NCBI GenBank assembly: GCA_934630975.1
Contig: CAKTXH010000002.1
Coordinates: forward strand, 3,230-67,229
Direction: 5' to 3'
From: an uncultured Clostridia bacterium
Lineage (GTDB): Bacteria; Bacillota; Clostridia; Christensenellales; Aristaeellaceae
Length of the DNA stretch: 64,000 nt
The first letter of the stretch is position 1, and the number at the start of each line of letters is the position of its first letter. Below the pieces are notes generated by a model. The model was not told the origin of the DNA and searched no databases. It saw only the letters and a list, made by a program, of their open reading frames with translations. The position numbers and the translations under genes are program-made. Below, piece after piece: positions 59,924 through 64,000 of this stretch.

Positions 59924-61255
59924 TTACCAGCGGTTCTCCTGGGTCACAAACGCCCGGTAAATCGCGCGCGTGGCAACCTCGAAATCCAGATTATCCACGC
60001 CGACGATGATGTTCAGCTCGCTGGAACCCTGGTCGATCAGGCGCACGTTGACGCCCGCCTTCATCAGCGCGTTGAACAGCCGCGCGGAAATGCCCTTGGA
60101 GCGAACCATGCCGCGGCCCACCGTCGCGATGAGCGCCAGGCCGGAGTGAATCTCCACCGTGTCCGGCGAGCAAAGCTCGTGAATCCGCTGCACCAGCTTT
60201 TCCTTCTTCCCCTCCAAGGCGCTTTCGTGCACCACCACGCACATCGTGTCGATGCCGCTGGGCATATGCTCGAAGGAAATGCCCTGCTCTTCCAGCGCTT
60301 GCAGCAGGCGGCGGCCAAAGCCGATTTCCGAGTTCATCATCGCCTTTTCCACGTTGATGATGGCGAAATCCTTGTGCCCCGCGATGCCGGTGATGGGGTA
60401 TTCGCTCTCGTAATCCTCCGCCTCGTAGCAGATCACCGTGCCCGGCTCGTCGGGATGGTTCGTGTTGCGGATGTTCGTCGGGATGCCCGCAATGCGCACC
60501 GGGAAAATCGCGTCCTCATGCAGCACGCTTGCGCCCATGTAGGACAGCTCGCGCAGCTCCCGATAGGTCACGTAGCGGATCGGTTCGGGGTTGCGGACGA
60601 TGCGCGGGTCGGCCATCAGGCAGCCGGAAACATCCGTCCAGTTTTCATATACGTCCGCGTTGACCGCGCGCGCGACGATTGCGCCCGTGATGTCGCTGCC
60701 GCCGCGGGAGAAAGTTTTGACGTTGCCGTGCGTGTCGCAGCCGTAAAAGCCCGGCACAACGGCATGATCATGCCCCGCAAGCAGGCGGCTGAGCGCATCC
60801 TGCGTCTTGTCGCTGTCCAGCCGTCCCTCTTCGTCGAAGAAAATGCCCTGCTGCGGGTCGATGAAATCCCATCCGAGGTAATCCGCCAGCAGGATGCCGT
60901 TGAGGTATTCGCCCCGGCTGGCGGCGTAATCCGCGCCCGCGCCGAGCTGGATGTTGCGGCTCACCTCGTCCAGATGGCTGTCCAGATCGACCGTCAGTTC
61001 CAGCTCCCGCGCGATTTCGTGGTACCGCGCGCGAATCGTATCAAAAGCCTCCGCGAAATCGCTGCCGGATGCCGCGAGGCGGTTGCACTGATAAAACAGG
61101 TCGGTCACCTTGATATCGGTGGCGCCGCGTTTGCCCGGCGCGCTCGGCACCACGATGCGCCGATCCGCGTCGGAAAACAGAATCTCCCTGACCTTTTTAA
61201 ACTGCGCCGCATCGGCCAGCGAACTTCCGCCAAATTTTGCAACTTTCATACCCAT
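59924..61255 (-). CDS. Aspartate kinase
   Basis: First enzyme of the lysine, threonine and methionine pathway, 443 residues. The kinase domain opens with VAKFGGSSLADA and has GAGADYAASRGEYLNG and FSRGGSDITGAIVA near the nucleotide site. The C-terminal 150 residues hold two ACT domains for feedback inhibition (LALIATVGRGMV and LIDQGSSELNIIVGV). The start follows GGAGGGCTTCCGA. No lysine riboswitch is evident in the leader. lysA and hom in this window are on separate transcripts. Confidence 0.93.
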   Translation of the reverse strand: MGMKVAKFGGSSLADAAQFKKVREILFSDADRRIVVPSAPGKRGATDIKVTDLFYQCNRLAASGSDFAEAFDTIRARYHEIARELELTVDLDSHLDEVSRNIQLGAGADYAASRGEYLNGILLADYLGWDFIDPQQGIFFDEEGRLDSDKTQDALSRLLAGHDHAVVPGFYGCDTHGNVKTFSRGGSDITGAIVARAVNADVYENWTDVSGCLMADPRIVRNPEPIRYVTYRELRELSYMGASVLHEDAIFPVRIAGIPTNIRNTNHPDEPGTVICYEAEDYESEYPITGIAGHKDFAIINVEKAMMNSEIGFGRRLLQALEEQGISFEHMPSGIDTMCVVVHESALEGKKEKLVQRIHELCSPDTVEIHSGLALIATVGRGMVRSKGISARLFNALMKAGVNVRLIDQGSSELNIIVGVDNLDFEVATRAIYRAFVTQENRW

Positions 61256-61345
61256 TCGGAAGCCCTCCGATTTTCTTCTTTTTCATTCTCCGGCCGCGTC
61301 GCCGGGGAATTTCGCAATCACCGTTTGAAATGTGAAGCAGATATC

Positions 61346-61374
61346 ATTCTAAAGAATGTGCCGCATAAAGTCAA
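61346..61374 (-). promoter_or_regulatory. Promoter of aspartate kinase
   Basis: TTGACT and TAGAAT separated by 17 bases on the minus strand, about 90 bases before the start. Confidence 0.75.
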
Positions 61375-61524
61375 GAGTTATTCGCCCCTCGGCGCGAAAA
61401 ATGCGTTTTTACACAAGATGACTCTCATTTTTTCGCGTTTTTCAGTGTATTCGGCGCTTTGGCATAGCCTTCCCGCCTAACGCATCCTATGCGCCTGCAC
61501 CGCCCCGCGTGAGGCGCGGACGCA

Positions 61525-61549
61525 GAAAGGCGGGCTTCTCTGCCCGCCT
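61525..61549 (-). terminator. Terminator after ytfJ
   Basis: AGGCGGGC and GCCCGCCT form an 8-bp stem around AGAGAA on the minus strand and abut the ytfJ stop; only TTTCTGC follows. Confidence 0.55.
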
Positions 61550-61968
61550 CATTCCTGATAAGCCGCCCGCACCGGAGACGGTTTCGCGTTTTCCTCTTCG
61601 TCGCCCAGCCGCTTCCAGTTTTCAAGCGCCTGCGGGATCAGTTCCGCCACGCGCTCCATCGGCGAGGCGCTGCCCGCGCTGAGCAGCCGCACGCCGCTTT
61701 TGCCGCACACCAGAAAACCCATCGGATGAATACTCACGCCCGCGCCAGCTCCGCCGGCAAACGGCATGCCGTAAGCCCCGGCCTGCGCGCCGCTGACGGC
61801 ATACTCTCCGCCGCCCGCAACAAAGCCGAACGCCACCCGCGAAATCGGGATGATCGTCGAACCGTCCTGCGTCTGCACCGGGTCGCCGATTACCGTGTTC
61901 ACATCCACCATATCCTTGATGTTATCCATTGAAACGCCCATCAGGCTCTCGATGGGATGCCGCTCCAT
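61549..61968 (-). CDS. ytfJ: Spore protein GerW/YtfJ
   Basis: A 139-residue sporulation protein. The family's N-terminal SLMGVSMDNIKDMVDVNTVIG and the central glycine-rich GVSIHPMGFLV are present. In Bacillus it is needed for germination with some germinants (family knowledge). The ATG 61968 follows AAGAGGGGTTGCA. It overlaps the end of the upstream ytfI-like gene by 28 bases, as in Bacillus where ytfI and ytfJ are adjacent. Confidence 0.92.
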   Translation of the reverse strand: MERHPIESLMGVSMDNIKDMVDVNTVIGDPVQTQDGSTIIPISRVAFGFVAGGGEYAVSGAQAGAYGMPFAGGAGAGVSIHPMGFLVCGKSGVRLLSAGSASPMERVAELIPQALENWKRLGDEEENAKPSPVRAAYQE

Positions 61969-62486
61969 TGCAACCCCTCTTTTCGCTTCTTTTTCCCGGC
62001 TGCTTTCGCCGCCGCAAGCATAATATCGCCCACCCGCATGGAAACTATGCACCGCGCGCTGGCCGTCACATCCTGCGCGGCAAAATCCGCCATGACGCGA
62101 ATGTCGCTGCACCCGGAGCGGCCCAGCCCCGCCAGCAGCCCGTCCGCCGCCGCGCGGATACCGCCCGCCGCCATCGCCGTCGCGCCCGCGTCCGTCAGCC
62201 CCGTCCGCACATGCAGCGCAATCAATTCCCAATCCGCCGCTTTCAGCACGGCGCGCGCCGTCGGCCAACCGTTTTTGAAGCTTTGCGCATCAGGCTTCTT
62301 TTTGAGACCGCGTATCGGAATTTTCAGCCGGATTTTCGCCTTTTCGATGCAGCCGCTTACGTGCACCGCAAGCATCAGCGCGCCGACGCTTGCGGAAAAC
62401 TCCACCCGGCCTTCTCCCAGCCCCGCGCAGACCTCCGCCGTCACCCGGATGCACAAAAACAGGTACAGCGCAAGCACCAGCGCCAC
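61941..62486 (-). CDS. DUF2953 (YtfI-like) protein
   Basis: A 181-residue protein with an N-terminal hydrophobic segment (MALVLALYLFLCIRV) and a mostly beta- and Ala-rich domain of the DUF2953 type. In Bacillus the homologue ytfI lies just upstream of ytfJ, as here, and may support spore envelope assembly. It is not well characterised. The stop overlaps the ytfJ start by 28 bases. The assignment rests on neighbourhood and general character. Confidence 0.85.
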   Translation of the reverse strand: MALVLALYLFLCIRVTAEVCAGLGEGRVEFSASVGALMLAVHVSGCIEKAKIRLKIPIRGLKKKPDAQSFKNGWPTARAVLKAADWELIALHVRTGLTDAGATAMAAGGIRAAADGLLAGLGRSGCSDIRVMADFAAQDVTASARCIVSMRVGDIMLAAAKAAGKKKRKEGLQWSGIPSRA

Positions 62487-62519
62487 CCGTGTCTCCCTCC
62501 CTTTTTGCCGAGTTCGGCG

Positions 62520-62548
62520 TTGCTTTTCACCTTTTCTTCCTGTATAAT
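62520..62548 (+). promoter_or_regulatory. Promoter of exonuclease III
   Basis: TTGCTT and TATAAT spaced by 17 bases, about 50 bases before ATG 62599. Confidence 0.7.
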
Positions 62549-62598
62549 AACATCAGCCGCCGGAATTTATGCGCGGCCATCATCTCAGGAGGGCAATC

Positions 62599-63354
62599 AT
62601 GAAGCTGATTTCGTGGAATGTCAACGGCCTTCGCGCCTGTCTGGGCAAGGGCTTTGCCGATTATTTTGCGCAGCAGGACGCGGATTTTTTCTGCTTGCAG
62701 GAAACCAAGATGCAGCCCGGTCAGGCGCAGATTCCCGCGCCGGGTTATGTGGAATTCTTCAACTCTGCCGAGAAAAAGGGCTATTCCGGCACGGCGATTC
62801 TCGCCAAACAGTCTCCGCTTTCGGCCAAGCTGGGCATGGGCAGCGACCTGCACGACCATGAAGGACGGCTGATTACGCTCGAATACGAAAACTTTTTCCT
62901 CGTCACGGTGTACACGCCCAACAGCCAGCGCGGCCTGACCCGGCTGATGTATCGGATGTGCTGGGAGGAGGATTTCCGCCTCTATCTCAAAAAGCTGGAC
63001 GAGCAGAAACCCGTCATCATCTGCGGCGATATGAACGTCGCGCATCGGGAAATCGACCTCAAAAACCCCAAGACGAACGTGAATAACGCGGGCTTCACCC
63101 CGCAGGAGCGCGGCGCAATGACCAAGCTGCTGGAAAGCGGATTTGTCGATACCTTCCGCTATCTCTACCCCGATGCAGCGGGCCGTTACAGTTGGTGGAG
63201 CTACATGTTCAACGCCCGCGCCAACAACGCGGGGTGGCGCATCGACTACTTCCTCGTTTCCGACCGTATCAAGGATAAAATTATCGACGCGCGCATTGAC
63301 GACACGGTTCTGGGCAGTGATCACTGCCCGGTTGTGCTGGAAATCGACTTATAA
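62599..63354 (+). CDS. xth: Exodeoxyribonuclease III
   Basis: A 251-residue AP endonuclease and 3'-5' exonuclease of base-excision repair. N-terminal MKLISWNVNGLRACLGKG, QETKMQ (metal Glu), GDMNVAH, and the C-terminal SDHCPVV His/Asp are intact. The ATG 62599 follows AGGAGGGCAATC. The yfcE-like gene follows after 15 bases, so the two may share a transcript. It complements the DNase IV at 27 kb. Confidence 0.94.
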   Translation: MKLISWNVNGLRACLGKGFADYFAQQDADFFCLQETKMQPGQAQIPAPGYVEFFNSAEKKGYSGTAILAKQSPLSAKLGMGSDLHDHEGRLITLEYENFFLVTVYTPNSQRGLTRLMYRMCWEEDFRLYLKKLDEQKPVIICGDMNVAHREIDLKNPKTNVNNAGFTPQERGAMTKLLESGFVDTFRYLYPDAAGRYSWWSYMFNARANNAGWRIDYFLVSDRIKDKIIDARIDDTVLGSDHCPVVLEIDL

Positions 63355-63369
63355 AGGAGAGAGATTCAA

Positions 63370-63912
63370 ATGAAACTGATGTTCGCTTCCGATATTCACG
63401 GCTCCCGCAGCGCCTGCGAGGCGGTGCTGGCCGCTTACAAGGCCGAAGGCGCGGAGCGGCTGGTGCTGCTGGGCGACCTGCTCTATCACGGCCCGCGCAA
63501 CAACCTGCCGGATGAATACGATCCGAAGGGCGTGATTGCCCTGCTCAACGGCGTCAAGAACGACCTGCTCTGCGTGCGCGGCAACTGCGAGGCGGAGGTC
63601 GACCAGATGGTGCTGCAATTCCCGATCATGGCGGATTACGCACTGTTTGATCTGGACGGCCGCACCGCGTTCATCACCCACGGCCATCTGTTCAACCTCG
63701 ATAATCTGCCGCCGCACAAGCCGGGCGACCTGTTGATTCACGGCCACACGCATGTGCTCACCGTGCAGGAAAAGGACGGCGTGACTTACATCAACCCCGG
63801 CTCTGCCGCCCTGCCGAAGGAAAACCATCCCAAGAGCTACATGATCTACGAAAACGGCGTGTTCGCCATCAAGACGCTGACCGGCGACGCAATTCTGACG
63901 CACAAAATCTAA
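63370..63912 (+). CDS. YfcE-type metallophosphodiesterase
   Basis: A 180-residue calcineurin-like phosphoesterase with the complete metal motif set: SDIHGSR, GDLLYHGP, GNCEAE, THGHLF and GHTHV. Its size and the GSAALPKE end match the YfcE/MJ0936 family. Physiological substrate unknown. It is 15 bases after exonuclease III, with AAAGGAGAGAG upstream of the ATG, and is followed by a terminator. Confidence 0.92.
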   Translation: MKLMFASDIHGSRSACEAVLAAYKAEGAERLVLLGDLLYHGPRNNLPDEYDPKGVIALLNGVKNDLLCVRGNCEAEVDQMVLQFPIMADYALFDLDGRTAFITHGHLFNLDNLPPHKPGDLLIHGHTHVLTVQEKDGVTYINPGSAALPKENHPKSYMIYENGVFAIKTLTGDAILTHKI

Positions 63913-63921
63913 GATATCAAA

Positions 63922-63964
63922 AGAAGAAGCGAGAACAGCTTGAAACCGTTCCCGCTTCTTTTTT
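63922..63964 (+). terminator. Terminator after the phosphodiesterase gene
   Basis: GAAGCGAGAAC pairs with GTTCCCGCTTC with one mismatch, followed by TTTTTTC. Confidence 0.75.
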
Positions 63965-64000
63965 CATGTTTATGCGAAGCATAAATGGGGTTTGGGGACT

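Noticed and set aside
61256..61345. Lysine riboswitch upstream of aspartate kinase
   Set aside because: The leader is too short and has no match to the conserved core.

Overview
The window looks like chromosome from a spore-forming, GC-rich member of the Clostridia (Bacillota), probably gut-associated. The evidence is the spoIIIA operon (SpoIIIAA to SpoIIIAE, the last cut by the window edge), a GerW/YtfJ spore protein with its YtfI-like partner, Gram-positive SUF genes (sufCBDSU), CpsB/CpsD/Wzz-type capsule regulators, an LCP ligase, MsmX-like and CdaR-like proteins, and strong sigma-A promoters (TTGACA-17-TATAAT) with AGGAGG-type ribosome sites. A choloylglycine (bile-salt) hydrolase fits an animal gut. 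Base composition is high-GC by eye (not computed), except for an AT-richer pocket near 35.6-36.1 kb. Most genes lie on the minus strand, and I see no prophage, insertion sequence or CRISPR array.

Layout. 0-5.9 kb: spoIIIA operon, thiI, a NifS-type cysteine desulfurase and a small membrane protein. 6-10.5 kb: a membrane-anchored zinc-ribbon protein, an M20 peptidase and a serine hydrolase. 10.6-16.6 kb: lysA, then the comEC-parB-degV-tadA operon. 16.7-24.5 kb: a translationally coupled surface-glycan operon with four GT2 glycosyltransferases, a polysaccharide pyruvyl transferase, an F420-type iron-sulfur protein and a MATE transporter. 24.6-34.4 kb: housekeeping and metabolic genes (asparaginase, ketopantoate reductase, DNase IV, S41 protease, CdaR-like regulator, orphan sugar-ABC ATPase, homoserine dehydrogenase, CoaX), followed by an ECF S component. 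35.3-40.9 kb: a tRNA-Leu with a duplicated 3' end, then an accessory-looking stretch (zinc-binding mini-protein, nitrilase, GalM, GNAT, a TetR-methyltransferase pair, a basic coiled-coil protein). 40.9-45.8 kb: SUF operon. 46-51.9 kb: a signalling locus (kinase-dead Cache-HisKA-REC protein, bile-salt hydrolase, REC-HD-GYP-GGDEF protein, HPt protein). 52-56 kb: capsule tyrosine phosphorylation genes (CpsB, CpsD, Wzz), a secreted protein and LCP. 56-60 kb: a solute-binding lipoprotein with a membrane diguanylate cyclase. 59.9-64 kb: aspartate kinase, ytfJ/ytfI, exonuclease III and a YfcE-type phosphodiesterase.

How the genes work together. Two separate loci (18-24 kb and 52-56 kb) build and control cell-surface polysaccharide. 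Two loci (46-52 kb and 56-60 kb) carry cyclic-di-GMP enzymes coupled to sensing parts. lysA, hom and aspartate kinase belong to the aspartate-family pathway but sit apart under separate promoters. The most unusual material is the 46-52 kb signalling locus, where the membrane sensor has lost its phospho-histidine and ATPase domain but kept its receiver, next to a bifunctional c-di-GMP protein with its own HPt partner. Also unusual are the tRNA-Leu 3'-end duplication and the terminator hairpin inside the longest spoIIIAA reading frame.
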